Shown here: piece after piece, positions 34,201-46,180 of the stretch
Numbering within the stretch: position 1 is the stretch's first letter
Layout of the letters: every line of letters starts with the position of its first letter
Assembly: GCA_949357655.1 (NCBI GenBank)
Contig: CASHTG010000001.1
Span: 1,860,001 to 1,924,000 of the forward strand
Reading direction: 5' to 3'
Source: Parascedosporium putredinis
Lineage: Eukaryota; Ascomycota; Sordariomycetes; Microascales; Microascaceae
Length of the DNA stretch: 64,000 nt
The notes under the pieces: model-generated
Told to the model about the DNA's origin: nothing
Seen by the model: only the letters and a program-made list of their open reading frames with translations
Databases searched by the model: none
Program-made: the position numbers and the translations under genes

Positions 34201-34982
34201 AGCGGAGGCGGTGTTGATGATGCGACCATACTTCTGCTTCCTGAAGTAGGGCCAAGCGGCCTTGGCGCACTTGTAAGAACCCTTGACGTGGACCTTGATG
34301 ATGAGGTCCCAGTCCTCATCCTTGATGTTCTTGAAGCTGATATCACGGAGAATACCGGCGTTGTTGATGAGGACATCGATGCGGCCAAAGGCCTTGATGG
34401 CAGTCTCGATGATGCGCTCGCCGTTCTCAACCGAGTCGTAGTTAGCGACGGCCTTGCCGCCAGCAGCCTTGATCTCGTTGACTACAACATCGGCAGCCTA
34501 TACAAGTCAAATAAGAATCTGCGTTAGTTTCTGTTTCTTTAGAGCTTTGCGACAGGGGCAAGCCAAGGTCCCGGTGTAGCAGTGTTTGCGGGCGCGGGGG
34601 AGGCTGAAAAGAGACAAGTGGGATGGGTACCTCGGCACGTGGAGCGGAGCCACATGCGCGGAAGGTCAGGATCGCTAAAAAGCGGTTGGAGAGGGCGGAA
34701 AGGGGGACGAGGCCAAGAGCAAGATGCGCAATCGGGGACGAGGCCGAGATGATCATCGTGGAAAGAGAAAAAGAAGAAAAAAAAAAGAAAAGCTAGGGAC
34801 GTTCGGTTTTGTGGCAAACTTACCCTAGTCGAGTTTCCCTCGCCCTTGAAGGAGCCGCCCAAGTCGTTGACGACGACGCTGGCACCGCGAGAGCCGAAGA
34901 AAGTGGCATAAGCCTTACCGAGACCGCCGCCGGCGCCGGTGACGACGACGACCTGGCCGTCGAACCTCAGATCTTGAGACAT
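31261..34982 (-). CDS. fox2: Peroxisomal multifunctional beta-oxidation enzyme (MFE-2)
   Basis: Eight exons on the minus strand: 34982-34824, 34497-34161, 34091-34002, 33900-33105, 32981-32565, 32361-32201, 32086-31632, 31530-31261; about 895 residues, the usual MFE-2 length. It performs the hydratase-2 and (3R)-hydroxyacyl-CoA dehydrogenase steps of peroxisomal beta-oxidation. Domain 1 (about 1-300): short-chain dehydrogenase with [17 protein letters not shown] and NYSAAK. Domain 2 (about 310-600): a second dehydrogenase with [17 protein letters not shown] and NYAAAK. Domain 3 (about 630-895): hotdog 2-enoyl-CoA hydratase 2 with [17 protein letters not shown], the catalytic Asp/His motif. 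One-base losses at the G runs 33868-33871 and 31982-31985 and near 31322. After repair the C-terminus is GGAAVELI, not an SKL-type PTS1. CCTCGG hexamers lie 291 and about 503 bases upstream. Confidence 0.93.
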
Positions 34983-35272
34983 GGTGATGTGTATGTGTGT
35001 GGTGGTGGGGGTACCGGAGACGAGAGGCTTGATGCTCAGAAGCTCGGCGCTGGAAATATGGCGAGCTTTGGATGAGGGGGTATATATCTCGCAATGGACA
35101 AGAAAAAAAGAAAAAGAAAAAGGAAGCACAATGGGATATGTAGGGAGGAGAGAGAAAGGTCGCGAGGAAGGGAAGGAGCAGGAGGAGGAGGAAAGGTAGT
35201 GGTGAGGGAGAAGCACGAGGATACGTTGATAATTATAGCGGGTACGATTTGGGGTGCGTCGAGCAAGTTGCT

Positions 35273-35278
35273 CCTCGG
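35273..35278 (+). promoter_or_regulatory. CCTCGG hexamer upstream of MFE-2
   Basis: Matches the core recognised by FarA/FarB-type Zn2Cys6 regulators of fatty-acid genes in Aspergillus. 291 bases upstream of the MFE-2 ATG. A second copy is at 35485-35490. Binding is inferred only. Confidence 0.35.
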
Positions 35279-35484
35279 CAAATGGCAAGAGACTCCAGCT
35301 ACATCCGGCGTTCAAGTTTTGGGGTTCAAATGTCAATTTTGGCCGTCGGCCACCAAAATACAGCTGCGTTACATGGGGCCGGTACCAAAGGCTGCGTCGA
35401 GGGGTCACTGCGCCGAAGGTAGCGGGACAAGGCCCCCTTTGTTTGGAAAGGAACAGGCGGCCACTACCGTACCTCTCGTCCGTC

Positions 35485-35490
35485 CCTCGG
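35485..35490 (+). promoter_or_regulatory. Second CCTCGG hexamer upstream of MFE-2
   Basis: Same core in the same orientation, about 503 bases upstream of the MFE-2 ATG. Chance expectation for either orientation in 600 bases is about 0.3 copies. Confidence 0.3.
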
Positions 35491-38400
35491 TCTACCTTGG
35501 AGCTACCTCAGGACAGCCGGCCTGTCTCGATCAATTTTGGCGTTGCTCGGCCGAGCTGCCCCACGAACAGGCCACTCATCGGTACCCGTTTCCACGAGTA
35601 CACGTCTCGTACTAGCGTCCACATCAGCAAAGAGTATCGGGGTCGTCTTTTGTTCTCCCCACAAATTTCTCCAACGCCCGTGTCCAGTAGACAACCCAAA
35701 AAGAAAAACAAAGGCAAAAAGAAAGAAAGAAAAAGAAAAAGACAACCGCCTGCGTCAATTTGGCTGTAGTTTGGCGTATTCTATGCAGAAGACATCCTCC
35801 CCGATGCAAGAGCTTAACCCCGCGGCTTCCCCCTTCTCCCCTTGGATCAAAAGTGGAGGTTAATAAGAGGAGGGGAGAAGGTGTTCGCTTACCCGCCCGT
35901 CCCCGAACCTAGGAGCCGAGCTGGGAAGAAGAAAAGAAAGAAAAGAGAAAGAAAAATGATGACGAAGGAGCGACCAGAAAACCCCCAAATTGAGCTCAAC
36001 CACAAGACAACAACCATCCAACGTTACTGTAGTCTTTCGGCCCAGCAACCCATAAAGACGCAGATCTCCCTCATTCAATAGCTCGAGTCAATGTGCAATG
36101 TACAATAATACGGGGTAATGTCTCCACAGCCTTTTTGTCGTGCTGTCCGTGTTGTGTGCAAGTAGTCGTGTAGTGTAGTTAGTGTACCTCCTCGACGGCC
36201 CCAAACTCTCAACTCGCTCGGCACCACCACGCAGCCAGCGGCCATGGCAAAAACTCCCGCCTTCTGGATTGCGCCCCTCACCGGGAAGCCGAGGCTCATG
36301 CTCGCAAGCTCCAGCCGTTGCCCGATTGGCCCTTCCGACTGGCCACCTTCACATGCTAACTAACCCGCAAGGAGTGTAACCTGACTTTTTGTCTTTCTAG
36401 CCCGATGAGGTCATGGATTCATAACTCGCACACCATGAATGTACAGCCAATCGCTTGTCCTTGGAGTGAGGACCAAAAAAACTGGGGGAGCCTTGAAGGG
36501 ATTTGTTGGTCTCGCTGCCCCCACCACCTCCGCCCCCAATCCCGCAAACAACCCTGGATTCCCGACCATCAGTCGGCTCACATGAATTCTAGCCTCGGGA
36601 TGACTAAAAGCGGGAAAGAGTGTATATAGACGGCCTTGAGCAACGAAAGTGCGAAAGGCGTTGAGGGAGATGGGTAGGATTCCGGAATATCTGGCTCCGG
36701 AAATCCAGAAGGGCTTCCCCTGGCTTCTTATTGCCTTGTTCTCCCAATCAAACACTCTCAGTCCTCCCTCAGGTCGAACCCAAGCTGACCAGATACTTAA
36801 TAGACAAAAGATGCATGTGAATAAATAGATATCCAGCGCCGACGAGTATTCGTTTGGTTTAACCTCTTACCTGCAATAGCGAGTAGAAGATTCTGGAGAG
36901 CCTGCATCCCCATCAACGAAACAACCTACTGTACTGGCCCATTCACCTAATAATACCAGGTGTCCGTTGCGGTCTCTGCCGCTCAGTCCGACAGGCAAGC
37001 GAAGCTGAGTTGCCGAGCTTGAAAACCTGGCTCCCCAACAACCACTGAATCCACTTTCGGCAGCTGAATCTGTGGCTCCTGCCCTCCCCCTCTCCTCCCC
37101 CAAAGCCCCATTTTGTCCCATCCCCGCCCTCCCCCGGTGCCTAGGATTTTCCGTGTCCGGCCATAGATACAAGGATGCACCCACGCTTGTCATGACCTGC
37201 CATGTGCCTGAACACAACGGAATTCGAGCTGATGCTAATATGGAACATTGGATTTTCGACATGGCCCATATCTCCGACTTTCCGATCTTGCGCCACATGG
37301 CAATCATTTCTTCAAGATGACCATTTCGTTTTCCCACCTGTTATTCCGGTAACACAGCTTCTCGCTCGTCCTTGACTTCATCTAGACCAAAGCAAGCGAA
37401 ACCCGCCAGCGTCTGTTCTCGTCAATCCGTCCCCGAGTTGTGCAATTCGAGAAGATTAAAAAAAAACGAAAAGGAAGAAAAAAAGATGAGAAAGGCAGGG
37501 CGAGAGCTCCAAACCTCAGGAGAGGAAGGAAGTCCAATAATTGGACCTTGCCCGTTTTCGGCCACGAAACTGCCGGCAGAGCTGATGTGAACTTCTTAGT
37601 AAACGCTTTCAAACTCGGCGCTAGATGCCTCCCAGCAATAGTTGGAGCGAATCCAGCAAGGAGAAACTATGGGGAAGAAGAACAAGCTGGAAGGGGTCAA
37701 GCCGCCGCCAAAGAAACCACAACCAGCACGAGCATCGGAAAGGCATCCGACAGTTGCCCCCCCATCTCCAGCTCATTTTTCCATGAAAACTTGCATCGCA
37801 AGAATCCATTTTCCATAATAGAAACTGGCTCAAAAGCCAATGGAACTGCAGGCAGCCCTCTCTGCCCACACATCCTGTCCCACAGCAGATCCGCGGGCTT
37901 CCTACCCGGTCATGGAAAAGTTGCTCCCGTGTTCAATGCTGAAATCACTTCAACGTCACGCTTCCAACTATCACTCTATCACTTTACCACTTTTACGCCC
38001 TGCCGCGCCAGCTTCTCTTTTCCTCCCCGGTCACGCCCCCTCCCTTAAACGCTTTGAGTCGGATTTCTTTTGTCCCCTTTTTTTTCCTCTTCCCTCCTTT
38101 ACCTTAGCTTAATTGGCCTCCCCGCCCTTCCCGCGCGCGCTTTTTAGTTCCGTAGTAAGGCCTGCCTCCCACGCGCAGCTTCCCAACCCGGGAACGGCGA
38201 GGGTCGCCGCTGTGTAAATCCTTCGAGTCATCTTTTGTAACCAGCGTGAATCGGGCAAACCCCTCTCCCGCCTCTACTTCCCACTCCTCCCCTAAACGAT
38301 ATATCTTTAATCCCATGTGTCGCCTACGACCCGGCCTCCGTAGACTTTCTCCTCGTAACTCTCACCACCTCTCAACCATAACCCCTCTTCCCCAACCTCG

Positions 38401-38536
38401 CCTAGATCGCGCCCGCCCCGTCTACCGCGACCCCGCCGGAACCAGCCTTATCCCGCCGCGATCCCCTCCTCCCTTGTCGTCCCCCTCGCCGCCCCGCCGC
38501 CGCACCTTGACGACCAAGCCCTCCGCGCCATCCACC

Positions 38537-39450
38537 ATGGACGCCCCCGCCTCCGTCCCGTCCTTCACCGACGACAAAACCCCCATCTGCACCTCCTTCA
38601 TTCTCAACCTCGTCCAGTCCCTCACCACCACCACCACCACCAGCCAACAACGACCCCGGCCCCCATCATCATCGGCCTCAACGGCCTCCAAGGCGTCGGC
38701 AAAACCACCCTCGTCACCTCCCTCGCCTCCACCCTCACCTCCTCCTCCGGCCTACGCACCCTCGTCCTCTCCATCGACGACTTCTACCTCCGCCACGACG
38801 ACCAGCTCCGCCTCGCCGCCAGCCACCCCCGCAACGCCCTCGTCCAGCACCGCGGCCAGCCCTCCACCCACGACCTCGACCTCGCCCTCTCCGTCTTCCG
38901 CGCCCTCTTAGACGGCCGCGAAACGTCCGTGCCTTCCTTCGACAAGGCTGCCTTCTCCGGTCGCGGAGACCGCCGCCCCGAGAGCGAGTGGCTCCCCGTC
39001 AACCGCCCCGGCGAGCCCCCGGTCCAGGCCGTCATCCTCGAGGGCTGGTGCGTCGGTTTTCGCGCCCTCGCCGAGGACGCCGTCCGCGCCCGCTGGGAGA
39101 GCGAGAGCCTTACCCTCCGCCAACACACCCTCGAGGATCTCTTGTTCGTCAACGACAACCTCCGCCGCTACGATGCCCTCACTGCCCTCTTCGACGCCTT
39201 TATCCACATTGATGCCGATGATCTGTCTTATGTGTACGCCTGGCGTCGCGAGCAAGAGGTCGCCCTTAGGGCTGAGAAGGGCACCGGCATGACCGACGAA
39301 CAGGTCGTCAAGTTTGTCGACGCTTACTTCCCCGCCTACGAGCTTTACTGCGACGGTGTCAGGGCTGGCGTCCTCCCGGACAAACCGAGGCACCAACTGC
39401 GCATCGTAGTTGGGAGGGATAGGAAAGTGAAGGAGGTACAAATATTTTAA
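38537..39450 (+). CDS. P-loop kinase of the Tda10 / D-glycerate 3-kinase family
   Basis: A single exon of about 304 residues, close to yeast Tda10. Walker A is IIIGLNGLQGVGKTTLVTSL; further family blocks are LVLSIDDFYLRHDDQ, HPRNALVQHRGQPSTHDLDL, FDKAAFSGRGDR, VILEGWCVGFRAL, and a C-terminal VDAYFPAYELYCDGV. Plant relatives phosphorylate D-glycerate; the fungal substrate is less certain. One base is lost in the C run 38660-38664, directly before the P-loop. I chose the ATG at 38537 because its context (CCACCATGG) is strong and its protein matches the family start. An in-frame upstream ATG at 38315 would add about 74 residues rich in Arg and Ser with almost no acidic residues near its start (MCRLRPGLRRLSPRNS), which looks like a mitochondrial presequence. 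Confidence 0.85.
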
Positions 39451-40525
39451 AGTAGCTGAGGGACATGATGATGGGGAGAATAGTACTGGCAGCTCTTGGG
39501 CGTGATGAAGAGAAAAATCGTAGATTTAATCAAGATATCTTCATAGGTTCTGCTCTTGCGTTTTACACCCACCCGGCTCCTTTTTTCCCATGCGCCCGTT
39601 CGTGAAACAAGCTGATATATAAAATAAAAGTCGAAGCAGGTCACTCATCACTCATTCGGGCAACGGGCATATTACAGCAAGTACACTCGGGACGCGGCTT
39701 CAAAAGGTAAAGATATGCACACCATCCAGCTACAGCAGAAGGGTAGAGATAGTACGGAATTTTCCCGATCTCGGTACTGATATTCGATCCTCCTCGCATG
39801 CTTACATGCGGCTCCCGTCCCCGCCCCCCTTCCCCAGATTTGCATACCCGATTAAAAACCCTTCGGATTACCGTGCGTCTCTCCTGTTTTCGGATTCGCT
39901 CAGTCGGTTCTAAAAGTAACTATTCTGACGGTTCTGTATTGCCCGAGTTCCCGGTCGCTGGCTGGCTCTCAGCTTGAGTAATTGTGAGAGCATAACAAGA
40001 TGAAGAACGGGGTACGGTAAACTCATGCAAGAAACGATACATGCCCCTAATTACGGGGAGAAAGAACATGAAAAGAGGGGAACGGAGAAGGAGAAGGAGA
40101 GAAACAAAGGCCGTGAGAATGAGAGGAATTCGGAGGAACATGAAAAGGCAAGACGGAATGGGGAAAATAGAAAGCATGACTCGAACTTGCATCTTCGCGG
40201 GGAAAAGAAGAACTTGATGCCTTCCAGGCCACTCGAGGGAAACTGGACAAGGCAACATGTCCTTATAGTTCATCATAATCATAAATATTGTTGTCATAAT
40301 ACAAGGCGCAAATTCGAGGCTCAAACGAGCCAAATTAAGAAAAATCCCGAGCGGACTGCTCGGGGCAAGAGCTGCAACACCCCGAGTCCCGTTAAAGAAG
40401 AAGATGGAAAAAGAAAAGGGAAGTAGTATGAGTAGGCCTTCACCTCGTAAGCGCTAGGTCATAACGGCCTAGGCTGAATCCCCGGCCGAATGTCGCCTCT
40501 TTTCTGGAGAGCCGGCTCGGGACAG
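39451..40525. other. Intergenic, convergent 3' ends
   Basis: 1.1 kb between the stops of the kinase gene (+) and the ECM11 gene (-). AG-rich (40070-40160). No gene seen. Confidence 0.6.
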
Positions 40526-41266
40526 CTAGTCGTCGCCGTCGGTCACGACTTTAAGGCCATTCTGTTTCATCTTGTTGAGCTTCTTGTTGACCGAGTCTGT
40601 CTTGTGCCGCACGGCCTCTTCACGCGCGGAAATCTCCTGCTCGTACTTTTCGACTACGGCCCTCCTTTCCTGCCGGCTTTCCTTCATTCGCTGGATCAGG
40701 ACGCCAAACTGTTCGAGAAACCAATCGCCTGACCGATTCCAGTCTGTTACCGACATTTGGGTGAAAAGGGTGGCTTGATCTCCCGACTCCTTGGTCTTGT
40801 AGTATTCGAGTTTGGAGATGAGGTCGTCACCCCGTTAGCTCGAGCAGAAGGAGGAGTGGCCTCGGCTGCGGGGTCGTAATCGAATGGCTGCTTCTGAAGA
40901 TCAGTGAATTTCATGGAAGAAAGCGCGTTATCATCGTAGTCACAACTCTGACGGCGCCGCTTCCTCCCTCGATCTTCGACAACGCCGGGCCGATAAGGTG
41001 GCATGGAACTCTCTTGGAGTTTCTTCACAGGCTTCTTGGCGCGGGGCGTGACTTGGCTTCCCCTCCCTCAATCCGTTCAAAATCGTCGTCGTCGTCGTCA
41101 TCCGAAAACATGGGCGAAGACCGGCCGAGAGGCTCGTACCTGGTCCTATCAGGCACACGCCGGGGTTTTGCAAAGGAAGATGGCACAGCACCCACCATCT
41201 CGTCCTCGTCGGCAAGGTGGTTCGCGGCGTGGTTCGCTCCGTAGGACGATCGTGCAAGTGAATCTC

Positions 41267-41298
<32 letters not shown>

Positions 41299-42203
41299 TG
41301 GGTGGCACGGGGCTTGGGTTCGGTGGACGAGGCCTCGAAGGGGTTCTCGGGGACGTGATTGTTGACGTGGTGAAGGAGGTGCTGCGGTTGAGATGTTTGC
41401 TGGCTTTGCTGGTACTGCTGCTGATAGGGGTGCTGACGTTGATCGTTGGGGATCGGCTTTACTTTCATCATTCCATCATTCCCTATTATAAACTCGGAGA
41501 ACTGACTGCTCTGGTGAGGATTCCAAGTGGGCGGGGGCCCCATATTGGAGTGTATCTCTTCCGTGATAGGAGGGTGGCGGTTGTTGAGGTCGCTAGTGGG
41601 GAGTTGAACTCGGAGTCGGACAGGATGGAAGGAGCCCACAACGTGGCGGCCCCTCCGACGCGGTCGTTTGAGTTTGTCCTTGCACGCCGCATAGGAGGAG
41701 ACGCCGTGATGTTGGGGCGGGGAAGGGTTCATGCCGGAACCGGAATGGCTTCTTGCTACCTGATGGTGGTTTACGGAGCCAAACCGTGTCGGCTTGGTGG
41801 CAGGCACGGGCAACCTGGCACCATCGACCACAGCCTGCCGAGAGCTAAACACTTGAGGGGTATCGGCCCTATTGGTGCCCCTTCCACCCGACACAGGGAC
41901 ACCGTTAGAGGCAGGTTCGGGGCCATTAGCCCTGGCAAAGGATTGCATTTCGTCCATGTCTGGGGTACCAACAGACGTGGCGGCGGGCATCACTTCGGGG
42001 GCCGCGTCGAGGCAGCTATCTAAGCTGGCAGCGGGGTCAACCACGGTGGCGGCCGTTGGCTGGGTGGCAGCTTCTGAGTGGGTAGGCTCGGAGGTAGCGA
42101 TGGCCACTTCGCTGGCAGGAGCAGAACCACGTCGTTTATGAGGTCGGGACTGGAGGGCACATAGAATACTACTAAGCGGGCGAATGCGAGACGACGCGGG
42201 CAT
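40526..42203 (-). CDS. ECM11-domain protein
   Basis: An intronless minus-strand gene of about 559 residues after frame repair. The C-terminal third is the ECM11 domain: MKFTDLQKQPFDYDPAAEAT, DDLISKLEYYKTK, FTQMSVTDWNRSGDWFLEQF, then a coiled coil (RMKESRQERRAVVEKYEQEI) and NKKLNKMKQNGLKVV at the end. In yeast, Ecm11 is a SUMO-conjugated component of the synaptonemal complex central element that works with Gmc2 in meiosis; the role in this fungus is inferred. The N-terminal two thirds are low-complexity and probably disordered, with a Gln run of eleven, an Asp run of seven (SDDDDDDD) and a basic patch KLKRPRRRGRHVV. One-base losses near 41039 and in the C run 40830-40833. The start at 42203 is the first Met of the open frame; the true start could be internal. 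Confidence 0.8.
41269..41302. repeat. CAG/CTG repeat coding for poly-Gln in the ECM11 protein
   Basis: CTG run on the plus strand, CAG on the coding strand, interrupted by a CAA codon; encodes eleven consecutive Gln. A length-variable site is expected. Confidence 0.85.
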
Positions 42204-45195
42204 GAAGGGGCTAAAGAAGAGAGTGTGAGAGAGTGGTCGCTACGGCTCTGGAAGCTCTGGCTGTTGAGGCTATAAGGCGAGCCCTCAAATTCCGGTCTTC
42301 TCGGGAGGAGAGGGAATTTCGGAAGCGGGGTGATTCTGTGTGTAGGGGACGCGCATCAGATGTGTCATTTCCCGCGTGTTATCATTTGCTTCGTTTCGTG
42401 ATCGGACTTGTTCATTCTTTGGGCGGGACTCGGGTTCTGTAGGCGACGGGTAGGGATGAAGTCGAGCAGCCACCCAGAAATCGATGAATCCAGATGGATT
42501 GGTAGGGTATGGGAGAGTAGGGTTGAGTAGATGTGGATGGACAGGAAGGAGCCCACGACGAAAGAACTAAGGTTCGTAGATGCGACGCGTTCCCTCGCTC
42601 CCTCGTTGGGTCTGGGAGGTTCTCGGAAAGGGGAAGGAGCCACTTTACTGGCGGAGGTTGGGAGAAAGATGCAGGTATCCGCGTGAAGGGCTGCGCTCTG
42701 GGCAGGAAGGACCGGGAATGATATGCGATTGCGTGGTCAATCGTGCTCGTTATCGAGTCGGGAGCTAGGAGAAGAAAACGCAAGAGACAGTCCACGACAG
42801 CAAGCCAGACGTGGAGGTCTCTGGGGTTGTGTTGGTGAGGAAATAGCACAGGCAGTCAAGGCAGCGGTCCAAGATAGGGGAATCGGACGTTCCTTTTCTC
42901 CCACTCGTTATTTTTATTTTTCCCTTTTCCCGCTTCTCCCCCACTAATAATATTTCCTTTTCCCCGTTGGTCTTTCCCACCCTGCCACCCCAGCTCGGTG
43001 CCTGTCGCGAACGTCTGGGCCCACTCGGTCAGCAAGCGAGATGGAAATTGAGAGGAAAGGGAAGGCGTGGGTGCAGGCTTGGCCGTGTGTTGGGTTGCGA
43101 CGTTCAGAAACAAGGTGCGAAGGAGTGAGGAAGAGAGGAAAGCCACGCCCTCAGATGCAAAGACATCTGCCAATGGGGGCCTTCCCGAGATGCAGGGTTT
43201 GCTTGTGAGGGCAGGTTATTGGGAATGGCGGTCGGCAGAGCCCTCTCGAGAGACAAGGAGGGGATACAAACCCTGGTGCATGCATGCATGCAGTGGACCA
43301 ATTTGATGGGAGGATGGGAGAAAAAAACGCCCTCGGGTCGAGACGACAGGTTGGGAAACGGGACGCTGACATTGGGCGCCATCGCAGCGCGTCGACGTGC
43401 CAGTACAAGGCTACATCAGAAGTCGTCCGCAGCGTAATAGCTCCAAGTTGTCTATCAATCGTCAGCGACGCTAGTGCCTACCCACCCCACTCTTGCAGCC
43501 CACCAACCCAGCCAACACTGAACCCAGCCAGCCAGCCAGCCAGCTCGCGAGCGCTGGAGCTATTGAACCATTCAGCCCGCGGTCACCGAACCAGCGGCGC
43601 GGCCCCAGAGAGCCAGAGACAAATGAATTCAAGTTGATCACGCGCGAGACAAGAGGGATTGGTATCAAGCTACAAAGTATCGTCAAAGTAGTCGCAGCCA
43701 CCGGAATAAATAGATCAATTGGTTCATTGGCAACTCCATCGAAAGGAAGGCCCTGTCCTATCAGTGATGCCGGGACCTGTTACCCCCCCACCCACCACCC
43801 ACCCTCCTTAGCTTCCGTGCTCTTTGGTGCATCGCCAAATCTGTATCACCTTCCCCGGGCACTACCCGTCATGGGCCCCGCGAACCCGAACCCACGGCCT
43901 TTGAAACACACCTTCACCTTGGGGACTTTGTGCCACTGCGGGAGTTCGCACCTGTTAGCCGCTCTCCCTTTCTTGCCATTCGGTGGTGATGTTCCAAGAC
44001 AACCGCCTGAATGCCTCAGTCTACGACGGACCCTTTCGTAGTTCAAATCGGAACTAGCACGGGGTTTCCTAAAGAGAAGACGGGGGTGGCTGTTGGCGGG
44101 TTGGGGATTGGGGAAGACGGTTGATATGGTGGGGGCAGACGCTGCAGGTATCAGTTCCCCAGCATGCTCGTCTCTCTCGGCAGCTTGAGGTCAAGGGACG
44201 CCCTAAAACCCTGTCAAGTTCCTTGATATAAGACAGGCTTGGTGAACTCAGCAGATATTGTGTGTCGCAGCTATGTATATCTCAACCCTCGCTCTTTCTC
44301 GTACACAAGTCAAAGCGACAGCGCACGCTCAATCTCTCTTCGCAACACACACCACGCTGCTGCCTATTGCTTCTTGCTCCATCTGTTTCTTTTCTTTTTC
44401 TTTTTCTTTTACACCATCTCAATGAAGGATACATGCCCTCAGTCAGCCGCCTCGCCGCTAGGATTCGTCTCTCCTGCTTGGTGATTTGTTTCTGCATGGA
44501 CGCTGTTCAGTCGACGCCCAATAAGACGGCGCCGACGGTTCCCCCACATACCCCAGCGTTGCGTTGCCTTGGAGCCCAACCTATGGCAAGGTGAGGCAGG
44601 CATGACCAATGAGCAACACGCCGCATACAAAAGATCACACCATGGCAGTTTTTTATCAACGCAGGCTCTGCGAAGAGAACAACGACGGCCCCTCTCCATT
44701 CTATTCGGACGTCCAGCATTTGTGTGGGCGAGAAAGTCGGAGAGACGGGGGAGGGGGCGTGGTGGCTGCTCTTGAGCCGTGCCGTGGATGCAGTATGTGC
44801 AGACGATGTCATGCCATGCAAACATTGCAAGGCGTGGGGAGGAGGGCCGACAACCGGCGGCAGGGCCGCTTGCCTTTCATGGATGCGGTAGATAGGCGCA
44901 TGGTTGGCGATCGATCTATTGTGGGCGCTGAGTTGGTCCTGGGGAGACATGAATGTGGGGAGTCCTACGCCTCAAGAAACAACCTACTTCGCACATCCAT
45001 GTGTAATTCACTTGCGTATCATGAAAAGTAGAGTCAGTTCTTCGTCGACGTATACCTACTAAGAGCCGAAGCGACTGGATAGTCGGCCCTAAACCCCGCC
45101 CCCAAAAGGGAGAGATAGATCAAACAAAGGTCGTCAAGTTAACCAAGGCACAACCCGCTCTAATGCCCACGCCTCTTGTGCGCCACAGCCATTGC
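42204..45195. other. Gene-poor interval
   Basis: 3 kb upstream of ECM11 and downstream of the GNAT gene. It holds a CCAG tetranucleotide run (43524-43543), a GCAT run (43277-43290) and CT tracts (44385-44410). Short open frames are not protein-like. Confidence 0.55.
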
Positions 45196-46180
45196 TCATG
45201 CCAGCTGCTTCTTCAGAAAGACCAAGGGAATGTCAATCTTTTCACCATCCTGAGTAACCCAGGGATACCCGTCCGCCTTCCTCCGCACCACCTCGTACCC
45301 CTGATGCCGGTACCACTCCTCGTTGGACCTAAGAGCCTAGGGACCAAGCAAACACACAGGCCGTTAGTGATAGATAACTCTCGTCGCGCACCCCCTTTGC
45401 CACCGGGGGAACGGAAGTCTCATAAACGGGGAACCCACCTCGGGCACAGCGTGGCCCCGCTCCGTATAAGCAGCGTGAACCACGTGTTCCTGGAGCTGAA
45501 AGCTCTTGTCCGTCGTGTCTAGATACGCCACACGCGCTCCAAACGGCTCTCGCGCGAGAGCCTCCTCGGCCCACCTCATGGCGTCCCGGCCCAGCCCGCG
45601 GTTGTGCATCGCGTACGAGAGGTACAGCGAGGTGATCCACGCCACCTCCCCGGCGGCCAGGCCGAGATACTTGTCCTTGGCCGGCTGCCGCTCGATGGCG
45701 ATGTGCCCGACGGGGAGGATCTCGGCGGCCGTTGGCGTCCGGCCGGAGCCCAGCACCGAGGCTGATGTATCGATCAGCGGAAACCGTTCCTACCGTCACG
45801 CAGTCAGTCTTTTGCTTAACATATCGCCAAATTCTTTCTTTTTGAGGTAGGTACTTACGTCTGGATACTTGCTGCGGTGCTTCTCAATGAGGTTGCCCGC
45901 GTCTGGAAGGTCGTCTCTCAATACCTAGCAGGCATCAAGCCGAGGCTCAGTCACCAAGTTCCGCCTGCTCCGTCCTCCCTCCAAAAATAAAAATAAACGA
46001 CGAACTTACAAGCCAGTAAATCCCCTTTGTCCCTGCCTCGTGCGCCTGCCTCCATGGCTCAATCATGTCCTCGGCCCATCCGCAGGCGACCCGTTGCAGC
46101 CGCAGCCGTTCCGCGTGTTCAGAGCTCCCGCTATCAAACGGGACGAACCTCAGTTTCTTTGATAATAAATCCGACTCCAT
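45196..46180 (-). CDS. GNAT-family N-acetyltransferase
   Basis: Four exons on the minus strand: 46180-46010, 45924-45859, 45789-45439, 45336-45196; 242 residues with no frame break. The N-terminus MESDLLSKKLRFVPFDSGS starts a GNAT beta-strand and a helix. The core has EILPVGHIAIERQ (strands 2-3), AAGEVAWITSLYLSYAMHNR (strand 4 and the start of the CoA-binding loop, with MHNRGLGRDAMRW as the variant of the R/Q-x-x-G-x-G/A acetyl-CoA motif), AREPFGARVAYLDT, and SNEEWYRHQGYEVV as the last strand-helix unit. GNAT enzymes transfer acetyl from acetyl-CoA to an amine; the substrate is unknown. One intron has a less common GTGGGT donor; the others are GTAAGT. Confidence 0.85.

Larger units (their letters stand above)
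34983..38536. other. Divergent intergenic region, MFE-2 / kinase
   Basis: 3.5 kb between two divergently transcribed genes. The MFE-2 side has AG/CT tracts (35095-35200) and two CCTCGG hexamers. The middle (35600-37900) shows no protein-like open frame. The kinase side is C-rich and contains a possible upstream in-frame start at 38315. Confidence 0.55.
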
